DNA of 64,000 nucleotides, taken from Rhynchopus sp. YZ270_cl-10. Lineage: Eukaryota > Euglenozoa > Diplonemea > Diplonemida > Diplonemidae. The position numbers and the translations under genes are program-made. A model generated the notes under the pieces. The model was not told the DNA's origin, made no database searches, and saw only the letters and a list, made by a program, of their open reading frames with translations. The stretch lies in the NCBI GenBank assembly GCA_964035575.1, contig OZ037884.1:1302001-1366000 (forward strand), in the 5' to 3' direction. Of the stretch, positions 33,501 through 41,600 are shown in pieces (within the stretch, counting starts at the first letter, position 1; each line of letters opens with the position of its first letter).

Positions 33501-34736
33501 GTCTTTGGAACTGCTGTTGAAACTGCTGCTAAGCCTGCTGTTGGAACTGCTGTTGGACCTGCCGTTAGAGCTGCTGCCGCAGAAGTCCTTGGAACTGCTG
33601 ATGAAACTGCTGTTGTGCCTGTAGCTGGAACTGCTTTTGGAAACGCTGTTGGAACTGCTGCTGCAGAAGCCATTGGAACTGCTGTTTAAACTGCTGTTGT
33701 GCCTGCTGTTGGAACTGCTGCTGGAACTGCTGTTGGAGACGCTGCTGGACCCGCCGTTGGAGCTGCTGCCGCAGAAGCCATTGGAACTGCTGTTGAAACT
33801 GCTGTTGTGCCTGCTGTTGGACCTGCTGTTGGAGCTGCTGCTGCAGAAGTCTTTGGAACTGCAGTTGAAACTGTTGTTGTGCCTGCTGTTGGAACTGCTG
33901 CTGGAACTGCTGCTGGAACTGCTTTTGGAAACGCTCTTGCTGCTGCAGAAGCCGTTGGAACTGCTGTTTAAACTGCTGTTGTGCCTGCTGTTGGACCTGC
34001 TGTTGGAACCGCTGCTGCTGAAGCCTTTGGAACTGCTGGTGAAAAAGCTGTAGAGCCTGCTGTTGGAACTGCTGCTGTAAAGGCCTTTGGAACTGCTGCT
34101 GCACACCAGGGGTGATACTGGGACCCCACCCAGGACTCCGAAGATTTCGTTTTTGCTGCTATCACAGTTGCAGCCACTGATGTGGTTGGGCATACATTGC
34201 CTCTTTTTGGGGATATCATGGGGGGAAGGGGGGTGTGGGTTGTTATGACAACAGTTCTTTACTTTGTTGCCTCCACACACGTTTTTGTTGCTGCTATCAA
34301 AGCTGCAGCTGCTTGGGTTGTTGGGCTCAAGAGGCCTCTTTTTGGGGTAAAAAAGGGGGGGAATGGGGCTCCTGCCACTGATGAGGAAGCTGTTGTAGCA
34401 TAGGAAGCTGCCGCTCCTGATGTTGGTGCTCCTGCTACTGCTGTTGATGCAGCTTATGTTGTTGCTGCTGTTGCTGCTGTTGCTGCTGTTGCTGCTGTTG
34501 CTGCTGTTGCTGCTGTTGCTGCTGTTGCTGCTGTTGCTGCTGTTGCTGCTGTTGCTGCTGTTGCTGCTCTTGTTGCTACCGTTGTTGCTTCTGCTGCAGT
34601 TGCAGCTGGTGTAGCATATGCTGCTGTTGCTGCTGTTGCTGCTGTTGCTGCTGCTGTTGGTGTAGCACCTGCTGCTGCTGCTGATGCAGACATGCAGCAC
34701 CACCCACAACGCCCCCAAAAGGGCCTTCCTCCTCAT
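24534..34736 (-). CDS. Giant polyprotein of LINE A: OTU, Zn finger, RT, endonuclease, OTU, Zn
   Basis: 3,400 codons from ATG 34736; an upstream in-frame extension to 34814 has no ATG. In order: a signal-like start (MRRKALLGALWVVLHVCIS); a Ser/Asn-rich repeat tract to about residue 825; basic and hydrophobic segments (VSLLVLLSLLW near 1140); OTU-like protease 1 (NDCGYVAL near 1191, DSHFEAVE near 1305); a zinc region (CPFDGC...HMRRH...CNTC, 1370-1430); reverse transcriptase (KIDYRNAFN near 1797, AQQGDPLGPLLFSL, YLDDG at 1885); an endonuclease with CSAC...DHTFGC...RHN knuckle and RPGDVYL...CLDITH core (2207-2290); OTU-like 2 (GDCAFEAL near 2530, GHYEPL near 2652); a Cys/His module (CEQC...CHTCGGLACLHC near 2703); a Gln/Lys coiled coil; and a basic RGGGQKGR tail. 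It copies and inserts the element. Whether the OTU domains are active is unknown. Confidence 0.92.
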   Translation of the reverse strand: MRRKALLGALWVVLHVCISSSSRCYTNSSSNSSNSSNSSICYTSCNCSRSNNGSNKSSNSSNSSNSSNSSNSSNSSNSSNSSNSSNSSNSSNNISCINSSSRSTNIRSGSFLCYNSFLISGRSPIPPLFYPKKRPLEPNNPSSCSFDSSNKNVCGGNKVKNCCHNNPHPPSPHDIPKKRQCMPNHISGCNCDSSKNEIFGVLGGVPVSPLVCSSSSKGLYSSSSNSRLYSFFTSSSKGFSSSGSNSRSNSRHNSSLNSSSNGFCSSKSVSKSSSSSSSSSSSNSRHNNSFNCSSKDFCSSSSNSRSNSRHNSSFNSSSNGFCGSSSNGGSSSVSNSSSSSSSNSRHNSSLNSSSNGFCSSSSNSVSKSSSSYRHNSSFISSSKDFCGSSSNGRSNSSSNSRLSSSFNSSSKDFCSSVSNSRSSSSSNSRHNSSLNSSSNGFCSSSSNSVSKSSSSNRHNSSFISSSKDFCGSSSNGRSNSSSNSRLNSSFNSSSKDFCSSGSNSRSNSVSKSSSSSSSNSRHNSSFNCSSKDFGSSSSNSRSNSRLSSSFNSSSKDFCSSVSNSRSSSSSNSRHNSSLNSSSNGFCSSSSNSVSKSSSSNRHNSRHNSSFISSSKDFCGSSSNGRSNSSSNSRLNSSFNSSSIDFCSSSSNSRSNSRHNSGFNSSSNGFCGSSSNGGSSSVSNSSSSSSSNSRHNSSFNSSSIDFCSSSSNSVSKSSSSNRHNSRHNSSFISSSKDFCGSSSNGRSNSSSNSRLNSSFNSSSKDFCSSGSNSRSNSVSKSSSSSSSNSRHNSSFNCSSIDFCSSSSNSRSNSSTNINSRRSNNNLGGGERGMLVFGVSLEGREGQSGCVMMRVWQKGCVQIEFWFDWWCNLWEVFTSLRQPDPCWVVEAPEWGVFVSFAVLDLWKDRRAPTLSHLILWLVGRRTRRTRRGHRSLNWTKSQAGRLRRRKAPCNRPPSPAAHPVFRRIRVADALRGALQCVAIWVLVFVGSELGRSAPHVLGCALFRDAEVLGVGLLRGLCRVRRGWRWLEGASERVRRWTGGIRVAASLVRASVMGVGQLSVCAAEWVWVAWSAGGCLAGFVALVGVARPLGWVLLLEVRRVAARRWTRRIGMAFGMLVVSLLVLLSLLWRAVTPWDLRPAPADPEHPISLSPFALTGGCANVNAPAYTEQAVSVDATLAKFGAKRIPNVSTNDCGYVALHLWDHDTQPDVRAMRKQLYDTAVEVSNRLVQVLGSQEAMTEFANGVTGEAHLNHLGLQLTATASRINIVVVQASEENPLVRITPGSKRVAKSYAESFQAKLPTVVIALCDSHFEAVELVPEVGKTKEGMAEKMRKEARQAVLDTAHLDGIIPTNTTTTAPLATKLGHINADRVFCPFDGCRAGILSSSDAVGGLSRKGLLQHMRRHQADGAYIPDELLGHLGMSRCANDQCDMLLPQSKEVCNTCTVHFGEEGFTAPSPSSRGMLTDQDDLPSFEVMGTTRIQLKGGCPDKHLQLYSELFLRVLMDILEYQDEVAWKRLALFFTVLHRTRTERGGKDQERRLTSTWGKDLEAWKAGQYVALWEQTVEERKPRPSGWSDEDTDEGRRKRTIAKARAGLPSQAMSCATSDGLAPQTPATLEKLQTKHPAAADSKALEQADWPQPQEVPPVTVVEVMKALRSMPKSSAAGPSNVTGAHLRTLCLQRRAKGTLAALAAVLTSLARGNAPVEVAEFFAGANLVALRKPAKGPGLEEDVRPIAVGDTLRRLVGKILSARVRVPARTLLLRGNQVGVATARGAAVATDVISQYAVRNRGKGKVILKIDYRNAFNCVDRLSMLRAVDANLPELAPWVRWCYLEPSSLYYGGDTIRSQRGAQQGDPLGPLLFSLTIHQMALELKGHPGLDGTLWYLDDGSLRGSPKAVFEAYQVLRTRSSELGLEVNANKCELISTGGVSKEDLEAVGFTLNEGGQDAMGEGGFRLLDVDGFDFLGIPIGSAAFCEEYMARKVDDSRRNLEALVDLGDSQAAFYVLRYCEGYCRMVFYMRGIPQCAEYLTAFDDLIDRCLAALLHDPDGALPELARAQAALPVALGGLGIRRTVDHRTAASLASQSGNLQLSQALDPAFTWDEERWNSAAEEYNSRVPVAFHVDRAQPKKILEQQSLSSAVIDAQADKLMQQLCMRDRARMKSLLLPLSGTYLTATPSARNQMSSADFAVVTRFRLGVAIHAEGTTCSACQGGQKRVVMDSFGDHTFGCPYAKHRVARHNALRDSVYRAAQGAGLDPALEETVRVDLESKKRPGDVYLPVGVAENGPRCLDITHVCPTLPSYRTGASKFVGWSAKNQGQVKREKHERDLNKTNTKFSPIVFEAFGGAGDEANLLIAQLGGLTTGQTSHLTGSAELRIRESIAVAYQKKVASSFLERGAMCVGIATLKREPCVEVDVAPSAEDMDRFGRRSAGAVEPLCDDANPDDDMSRPAPDRSEEQQGKRKRDVKPDHVEPPRKRTGRVDSATVIPEGPGLDVVREWEFLRECPAAQRPRATEQAAKLGASKVTWSFVAGDCAFEALLFATGRTDLSVEGLRQAAVKKVQGRADLSSAAVPNFGVWQRLMTSGDRGDERTWADAIAVAGAGEALEVSVVILNEFARPSLMVPRKRPKAVVLLLHSGDQDAADGSGSIPGHYEPLTMDPALQQHILSFEATGGKGECQSERPMAFVGAREAEASNTFLQCEQCSKLFDASDAHFCCHTCGGLACLHCAQGSKHCPLSQIGRAEYFSALSFLHSNVPAQAASAEGSGDPPPKRAPSPAVPAPEGEDVEEVDTPMAGEEGQQAEQKQQKHEKQRKQQKQQQQKADQEKKEALQRASDAWQQALEVRREHRRSWGPDLAALRGTFGDRQQELSRFLEEQNVRLDQAKAADRHRVEELTARHKRELAEDAKRMHAQYLEDCDRHPEAGESLRAEYDRQRCERHYAIAAKHESEQKATTLVLTAVNLSRQLEAERMVAYGRCFGVVCEGRLFLPCHAVRRAVGDDPEGLEPDCVGDWMALFGPQGASPCPGEFLYCWATQQPWSGNGEGDGDCPESVVARQAVRKIAGEAGYCDTWGKTSAVIVVREGRVSWGTPSRDQLEEEVGRQAEAADTEVRVKVEEMDDDEQEQEEDLDTAMEGADRSHSLSVEGIPDQKKQARVRELLRAQSEAWMWTEEERTERGGLFPCLTMGSPVPSSVTKWISLFHYRQGEKQDGRPLLSLPLSTATFTQWYEVMKVVGLHEWSVKEKCKAKSTLHALTDNRSSRGQAFAAESTRRENEARAAREGIGRQPQASSSSSSSSTSAGRGTTTSIAQPAVSTSSSSSSAGRGNATSSAQPAPSPAPKGPQRHAAQGRSNTSNVFTDSVAQATQHVLSPQEVQRGRNGRGGGQKGRQSGGRKGNKGKN
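32265..34690 (-). repeat. CTG/CAG-type coding minisatellite in LINE A
   Basis: Trinucleotide-based repeats organised into longer units of roughly 60-300 bp (GGAACTGCTGCTG words with TTGGAGACGCTG variants). On the coding strand they give Ser/Asn runs such as NSRHNSSFNSSSKDFC. Because the repeat has almost no stop triplets, long shadow frames are open on the other strand (Leu/Glu-rich and Ala/Val/Gly-rich). A purer GCTGTTGCT stretch lies at about 34455-34660. Confidence 0.9.
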
Positions 34737-34944
34737 TTTTAAAAAGGCAAAAACCAAAAAACGAAAACAAAGAAGGACAAGACACACTACGCCTTGCGCT
34801 TCGCCGGCCTGCACTCCTCAACCGTTGCCCAGGGACCGCCCCGTGGAGGCGTACAAGGCTCACAATAAAACAAAGGAAAGGGGGAGGGAGGGAGGGTAAA
34901 AAGAAAGGACAAGTGTGTTGTAATGTGTAAAAAATGGTCCCCGT

Positions 34945-34989
34945 GCTTCAGACGAAGCACCCAGCCGCTGCCGACTCCAAGGCCCTGGA
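34945..34989 (+). mobile_element. LINE element B, middle segment
   Basis: The continuation of element B after element A. The first 14 bases are the target duplication of A; the frame then reads HPAAADSKAL. It ends at CAAGGCCCTGGA (34978-34989), the 12-bp target duplication of element D. After D, B resumes for a few more bases at 52819-52821 (GCA, matching the full element's GGAGCAGG) before element F's T tract. Confidence 0.65.
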
Positions 34990-35134
34990 CGTGTTCACCG
35001 ACGCAGTGGCACAAGCGACGCAGCATGTGCTCTCGCCCCAGGAGGTGCAGAGAGGGCGCAATGGTCGCGGTGGTGGACAGAAGGGGAGACAGAGCGGAGG
35101 AAGGAAGGGGAAAAAGGGGAATAAAAAGAATTAG
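34990..35134 (+). pseudogene. C-terminal remnant of the family 1 ORF in element D
   Basis: The last 47 codons of the family 1 protein (VFTDAVAQ to KKGNKKN), without any enzyme domain. The ending GKKGNKKN matches C and E rather than A (GNKGKN), so D belongs to the C/E subgroup. Confidence 0.8.
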
Positions 35135-35410
35135 AGAGCTAGAGAGTTAGAGGGTGAGAGTGTGTGTGTAGAAGCGTGTAGAGAATGACAGTTTGCCCCA
35201 TGTTTATTTTTAACCCTTTTTATTTTGTGTTTTTTGTTCTTTTCATCCTTTGGGGTTTGCCCCCCCTTTCCCCCCTTTCCGCCCCCCTTCCTATTTGTTA
35301 ATATTTTTGGTTGGCTGCTGGCTAGGACGGGTCTACCCCAGCGACGGCCCGTACCCCTTGGACGAGGCTCTGAGGGTAGAGGGCAGTCTCGGAGTAAGAC
35401 CTGTCTAAGA

Positions 35411-35413
<3 letters not shown>
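34990..35413 (+). mobile_element. LINE element D, 5'-truncated family 1 copy, first part
   Basis: The plus-strand copy begins abruptly inside the last 60 codons of the family 1 frame (VFTDAVAQATQHVLS...) and carries the stop codon at 35132-35134 and the first 280 bases of the 3' untranslated region. Element C then interrupts it at 35413. The 12-bp duplication CAAGGCCCTGGA flanks D at 34978-34989 and 52807-52818. Severe 5' truncation is the usual fate of LINE copies. Confidence 0.8.
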
Positions 35414-35477
<64 letters not shown>

Positions 35478-35478
<1 letters not shown>

Positions 35479-36465
35479 GTGTTGTTCAACTTAGCCCTAG
35501 GCTCGCTTTTTTTATCTACATCCAGTGACAGAGGGGGTACTTACTAGTCAAGCGAGTATGTAAACAGCTAGATGTCCAGACAAGGGCACTTTACTATTGT
35601 ACTGGCAAGACAGTGCCTGAAAACACAGTTAGTGGCACTAAAATAGAAAGCATGTGGGACAACTACAACCAACACTTCCCTGCAAATAAGCAAAAGGGTA
35701 GTATGTGAGTGCAATTTTTCCCAAAAGGAAAAGGGGAGGGGATGGGACGGGAGGGTTGCTCTGTCTACCGGTGTAGTTTTATTTTGCTTTGTCTTGGGGA
35801 GGGGAGGGGAGGAGAAGGAGGGGATTGAGTGAGCCGTTTCCTCTGTAACACACAAACAAATAAAAAGGAAGTTCCATAATCTTTTTAGTAGTTTTCTTTT
35901 TGGTGAAAATTTTTGAGAACTTCTGTAAGTGTGACCTGACCCGACTGACTGACACCCAAAGGGGAAAACAACAATAACGCACAACAAAATCAACAACAAC
36001 AATGGTGGGTCTCGTGCTTACCTGTGGTGGTTTTGAAAAATGAAAAATTGAAATTGACCTTCACAAGGTAAAAATGAAAAACTAAAGGAGTGAAAAAAGG
36101 AACTCAAAGGACAAGAGTTCTGTACAAACTCTACTCTACTGCACAATCTATAAAAGTGGCCCAATGGCTCCTGATGCCACTGGCCTGGCTCTTAGACAGG
36201 TCTTACTCCGAGACTGCCCTCTACCCTCAGAGCCTCGTCCAAGGGGTAAGGGCCGTCGCTGGGGTAGACCCGTCCTAGCCAGCAGCCAACCAAAAATATT
36301 AACAAATAGGAAGGGGGGCGGAAAGGGGGGAAAGGGGGGGCAAACCCCAAAGGATGAAAAGAACCAAAAACACAAAATAAAAAGGGTTAAAAATAAACAT
36401 GGGGCAAACTGTCATTCTCTACACGCTTCTACACACACACTCTCACCCTCTAACTCTCTAACTCT
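35478..36465 (-). other. 3' untranslated region of LINE element C
   Basis: The same region as in A and E, without a frame, preceded at the 3' end by the extra AGCCTAGGGCT segment also present in D (52716-52747). The short frames in it are chance. Confidence 0.75.
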
Positions 36466-37651
36466 CTAATTCTTTTTATTCCCCTTTTTCCCCTTCCTTC
36501 CTCCGCTCTGTCTCCCCTTCTGTCCACCACCGCGACCATTGCGCCCTCTCTGCACCTCCTGGGGCGAGAGCACATGCTGCGTCGCTTGTGCCACTGCGTC
36601 GGTGAACACGTTCGACGTGTTGGACCTACCCTGAGCTGCATGGCGCTGGGGTCCTTTGGGAGCTGGGGAAGGAGCAGGTTGGGCGGAGGAGGTTGCATTG
36701 CCACGGCCTGCCGATGAGGAGGAGGAAGAAGTGGAGACTGCAGGTTGGGCGATGGAGGTTGTAGTGCCACGGCCTGCAGAGGTGGAGGAAGAAGAAGAAG
36801 AAGAGGAGGCTTGAGGTTGTCGGCCTATTCCCTCTCGAGCCGCTCGTGCCTCATTCTCCCTCCTTGTACTCTCCGCTGCAAAGGCCTGCCCCCTACTGCT
36901 CCGGTTGTCCGTCAGGGCATGCAACGTCGACTTTGCCTTGCACTTTTCCTGAACCGACCACTCATGCAAACCCACCACCTTCATCACCTCATACCACTGA
37001 GTGAAAGTAGCGGTAGAGAGGGGGAGTGACAACAAGGGTCTGCCATCCTGTTTCTCTCCCTGACGGTAGTGGAACAGGGAGATCCACTTCGTCACAGAAG
37101 AAGGCACCGGCGACCCCATGGTGAGGCACGGGAAAAGACCCCCCCTCTCCGTCCGCTCCTCCTCCGTCCACATCCAAGCCTCGCTCTGCGCCCTCAGCAA
37201 TTCCCTCACCCTCGCTTGCTTCTTCTGGTCAGGGATGCCTTCCACTGACAGAGAATGCGAGCGATCCGCCCCCTCCATCGCGGTGTCGAGGTCCTCCTCC
37301 TGCTCCTGCTCATCATCATCCATCTCCTCCACCTTCACACGCACCTCGGTGTCTGCCGCCTCGGCCTGTCGCCCCACCTCCTCCTCCAGCTGATCCCGAG
37401 AAGGGGTTCCCCAGCTGACCCTGCCTTCCCGAACGACGATGACCGCGCTGGTCTTGCCCCAGGTGTCGCAGTATCCGGCCTCCCCTGCTATCTTCCTAAC
37501 CGCCTGACGGGCGACCACCGACTCCGGGCAATCACCGTCCCCCTCCCCGTTCCCACTCCACGGCTGCTGTGTCGCCCAGCAGTACAGGAACTCGCCCGGG
37601 CACGGAGAAGCACCTTGAGGACCAAAGAGAGCCATCCAGTCGCCGACACAG
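36466..37651 (-). pseudogene. Downstream copy of the duplicated C-terminal region, LINE C
   Basis: This frame carries the true family 1 C-terminus, from MALFGPQGASPCPGEFLYCW to GKKGNKKN. It is separated from the main frame by the duplication junction at about 37651-37654, so it would be translated only with its own start. No enzyme motif lies here; the visible parts are an acidic stretch (DDDEQEQEEDLD), a Ser-rich tract and the basic RG/GK tail. Confidence 0.85.
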
Positions 37652-38694
37652 CAGTCGACGTGTTGGACCTACCCTGAGCTGCATGGCGCTGGGGTCCTTT
37701 GGGAGCTGGGGAAGGAGCAGGTTGGGCGGAGGAGGTTGCATTGCCACGGCCTGCCGATGAGGAGGAGGAAGAAGTGGAGACTGCAGGTTGGGCGATGGAG
37801 GTTGTAGTGCCACGGCCTGCAGAGGTGGAGGAAGAAGAAGAAGAAGAGGAGGCTTGAGGTTGTCGGCCTATTCCCTCTCGAGCCGCTCGTGCCTCATTCT
37901 CCCTCCTTGTACTCTCCGCTGCAAAGGCCTGCCCCCTACTGCTCCGGTTGTCCGTCAGGGCATGCAACGTCGACTTTGCCTTGCACTTTTCCTGAACCGA
38001 CCACTCATGCAAACCCACCACCTTCATCACCTCATACCACTGAGTGAAAGTAGCGGTAGAGAGGGGGAGTGACAACAAGGGTCTGCCATCCTGTTTCTCT
38101 CCCTGACGGTAGTGGAACAGGGAGATCCACTTCGTCACAGAAGAAGGCACCGGCGACCCCATGGTGAGGCACGGGAAAAGACCCCCCCTCTCCGTCCGCT
38201 CCTCCTCCGTCCACATCCAAGCCTCGCTCTGCGCCCTCAGCAATTCCCTCACCCTCGCTTGCTTCTTCTGGTCAGGGATGCCTTCCACTGACAGAGAATG
38301 CGAGCGATCCGCCCCCTCCATCGCGGTGTCGAGGTCCTCCTCCTGCTCCTGCTCATCATCATCCATCTCCTCCACCTTCACACGCACCTCGGTGTCTGCC
38401 GCCTCGGCCTGTCGCCCCACCTCCTCCTCCAGCTGATCCCGAGAAGGGGTTCCCCAGCTGACCCTGCCTTCCCGAACGACGATGACCGCGCTGGTCTTGC
38501 CCCAGGTATCGCAGTATCCGGCCTCCCCTGCTATCTTCCTAACCGCCTGACGGGCGACCACCGACTCCGGGCAATCACCGTCCCCCTCCCCGTTCCCACT
38601 CCACGGCTGCTGTGTCGCCCAGCAGTACAGGAACTCGCCCGGGCACGGAGAAGCACCTTGAGGACCAAAGAGAGCCATCCAGTCGCCGACACAG
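36612..38694 (-). repeat. 1,043-bp tandem duplication in the 3' coding part of LINE C
   Basis: About 1,040 bases (36612-37651) recur at 37655-38694 with a three-base CAG filler. The junction reads CGACACAG-CAG-TCGACGTGTTGG. The copies differ by very few bases. The repeat shifts the reading frame at the junction, so the main frame ends in TAVSATGWLSLVLKV instead of the family C-terminus. The same junction occurs in element E. Confidence 0.92.
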
Positions 38695-41600
38695 TCAGGT
38701 TCGAGTCCTTCAGGGTCGTCGCCCACCGCTCTCCGCACCGCATGGCAGGGGAGGAATAGCCGCCCTTCGCACACCACCCCAAAGCACCGCCCGTATGCCA
38801 CCATGCGTTCTGCCTCCAGCTGTCGGGAGAGGTTCACCGCCGTCAACAACAGAGTGGTCGCCTTCTGCTCCGACTCATGCTTAGCTGCGATGGCGTAATG
38901 CCTCTCGCAGCGTTGCCTGTCATACTCCGCCCGGAGCGACTCTCCTGCTTCGGGGTGCCGATCGCAGTCTTCCAAGTACTGCGCATGCATCTTCTTCGCG
39001 TCCTCTGCGAGTTCCCGCTTGTGCCTGGCGGTCAGCTCCTCCACACGATGCCTGTCCGCCGCCTTCGCCTGGTCCAGACGCACATTCTGTTCCTCCAGGA
39101 AACGACTCAACTCCTGCTGGCGGTCGCCAAAAGTGCCCCGAAGCGCGGCCAAATCCGGTCCCCACGACCGACGATGCTCCCGCCGTACCTCCAGGGCTTG
39201 CTGCCACGCGTCCGACGCACGCTGCAACGCTTCCTTCTTATCCTGGTCCGCCTTTTGTTGTTGCTGCTTCTGCTGTTTCCGTTGCTTCTCGTGCTTCTGC
39301 TGCTTCTGTTCTGCCTGCTGCCCCTCTTCGCCCGCCATTGGCGTGTCTACCTCCTCGACGTCCTCGCCCTCGGGAGCTGGCACTGCTGGAGAAGGAGCCC
39401 GTTTAGGTGGTGGGTCTCCGCTCCCCTCCGCAGAGGCAGCCTGAGCCGGAACATTCGAGTGCAAAAAAGACAGGGCACTGAAGTATTCCGCCCTGCCAAT
39501 TTGCGACAGAGGGCAGTGCTTGGACCCCTGAGCGCAGTGCAGACATGCCAAGCCACCACACGTGTGACAGCAGAAGTGTGCGTCCGACGCATCGAAGAGC
39601 TTGCTGCATTGTTCGCACTGCAGGAAAGTGTTCGACGCCTCCGCCTCCCTCGCTCCCACAAAAGCCATGGGGCGCTCTGACTGGCACTCCCCCTTACCAC
39701 CTGTGGCCTCAAAAGACAGGATGTGCTGCTGCAGAGCCGGGTCCATGGTGAGGGGCTCGTAGTGTCCCGGGATACTGCCGGATCCATCTGCCGCATCCTG
39801 GTCACCCGAGTGGAGGAGAAGGACCACTGCCTTAGGCCGTTTTCTTGGCACCATCAGAGAAGGGCGGGCGAACTCGTTGAGGATGACCACAGATACCTCA
39901 AGAGCCTCCCCTGCCCCCGCCACTGCAATGGCATCCGCCCACGTACGCTGGTCTCCTCTGTCCCCACTCGTCATCAGCCGCTGCCAGACCCCAAAATTAG
40001 GGACAGCCGCACTCGACAGATCAGCGCGGCCCTGGACCTTCTTCACTGCCGCCTGGCGCAGACCCTCCACCGTCAAATCCGTGCGCCCGGTGGCGAAGAG
40101 CAAAGCCTCAAAAGCACAGTCCCCCGCCACAAACGACCAAGTCACCTTCGAGGCTCCCAGCTTGGCCGCCTGCTCCGTCGCCCGAGGCCTCTGCGCTGCC
40201 GGGCACTCACGCAAAAACTCCCACTCACGCACCACATCGAGACCAGGCCCTTCCGGAATCACGGTGGCCGAATCGAACCTCCCGGTCCGCTTCCTCGGTG
40301 GCTCCACGTGGTCCGGCTTCACGTCCCTCTTGCGCTTCCCCTGCTGCTCCTCCGTTCGGTCTGCAGGACGACTCATATCGTCGTCAGGGTTCGCATCGTC
40401 ACAGAGAGGTTCCACGGCCCCTGCACTGCGGCGTCCAAACCGGTCCATGTCCTCTGCAGACGGTGCCACATCTACCTCCACACACGGCTCCCGCTTCAGG
40501 GTGGCAATCCCTACACACATAGCACCCCGCTCCAGAAAGGAAGATGCGACCTTTTTCTGGTACGCCACCGCAATGCTCTCCCGGATGCGCAACTCTGCCG
40601 ACCCTGTCAGGTGCGACGTCTGTCCCGTCGTCAGGCCTCCAAGCTGCGCAATCAAGAGGTTCGCCTCGTCGCCTGCACCCCCGAAGGCTTCAAACACAAT
40701 AGGGGAGAACTTGGTATTGATCTTGTTCAAATCCCGCTCGTGCTTCTCCCGTTTGACCTGGCCCTGGTTCTTCGCCGACCAGCCCACAAACTTCGAGGCC
40801 CCTGTTCTGTAGGAAGGCAAGGTGGGGCACACGTGGGTGATGTCCAAACAACGAGGTCCATTTTCCGCCACTCCTACTGGGAGGTAGACGTCGCCTGGCC
40901 GCTTCTTCGACTCCAACTCCACTCGCACGGTCTCCTCCAAAGCAGGGTCCAAGCCCGCCCCTTGAGCAGCTCGGTACACCGAATCCCGCAAGGCGTTGTG
41001 GCGGGCGACGCGGTGTTTGGAGTAGGGGCAGCCAAAGGTGTGGTCGCCAAAGGAGTCCATGACAACCCTTTTCTGCCCCCCCTGACATGCCGAGCAAGTC
41101 GTTCCCTCCGCATGGATGGCCACCCCTAGTCGGAAACGGGTCACAACCGCAAAATCCGCTGAAGACATCTGGTTCCTTGCTGAGGGTGTCGCCGTGAGGT
41201 ACGTCCCGGAAAGCGGCAGGAGAAGGGACTTCATCCGTGCTCGGTCTCGCATGCAGAGCTGTTGCATCAACTTGTCTGCCTGGGCGTCAATCACCGCAGA
41301 TGACAGACTCTGCTGCTCCAGGATCTTCTTCGGCTGGGCCCTGTCCACGTGAAACGCCACCGGTACCCTGGAGTTGTACTCCTCAGCCGCGCTGTTCCAT
41401 CTCTCCTCATCCCAGGTGAAGGCAGGGTCCAAGGCCTGCGACAGTTGCAGGTTCCCTGACTGAGAGGCGAGGGACGCAGCTGTCCGATGGTCCACGGTGC
41501 GACGGATACCCAGCCCCCCAAGCGCCACAGGAAGCGCCGCCTGCGCCCTTGCCAACTCCGGCAGCGCCCCATCCGGGTCATGCAGAAGCGCAGCCAGGCA

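Larger units (their letters stand above)
23550..34944 (-). mobile_element. LINE element A, full-length family 1 non-LTR retrotransposon
   Basis: An 11.4-kb element on the minus strand with a 35-nt A tail (T tract 23550-23584), a 950-bp 3' untranslated region, one giant open frame and a short 5' leader ending ACGGGGACCATT at 34944. A 14-bp target duplication GCTTCAGACGAAGC lies at 23536-23549 and 34945-34958. It sits inside element B, opposite in direction. A complete frame, long A tail and clean duplication suggest a recent insertion. The endonuclease is of the restriction-like type, not APE, which places it with the CRE/R2/NeSL/Dualen group of LINEs. Confidence 0.93.

Noticed and set aside
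32110-33624. Plus-strand Leu/Glu-rich frame of 504 codons
   Set aside because: It is the antisense of the CTG-type repeat in LINE A. The repeat lacks stop triplets in several frames, so long open frames arise automatically; the Ala/Val/Gly-rich frames here have the same cause.
23550-34944. APE-type endonuclease or RNase H domain in the LINEs
   Set aside because: No segment with the expected motifs was found in either family; the endonuclease seen is the restriction-like type after the reverse transcriptase.
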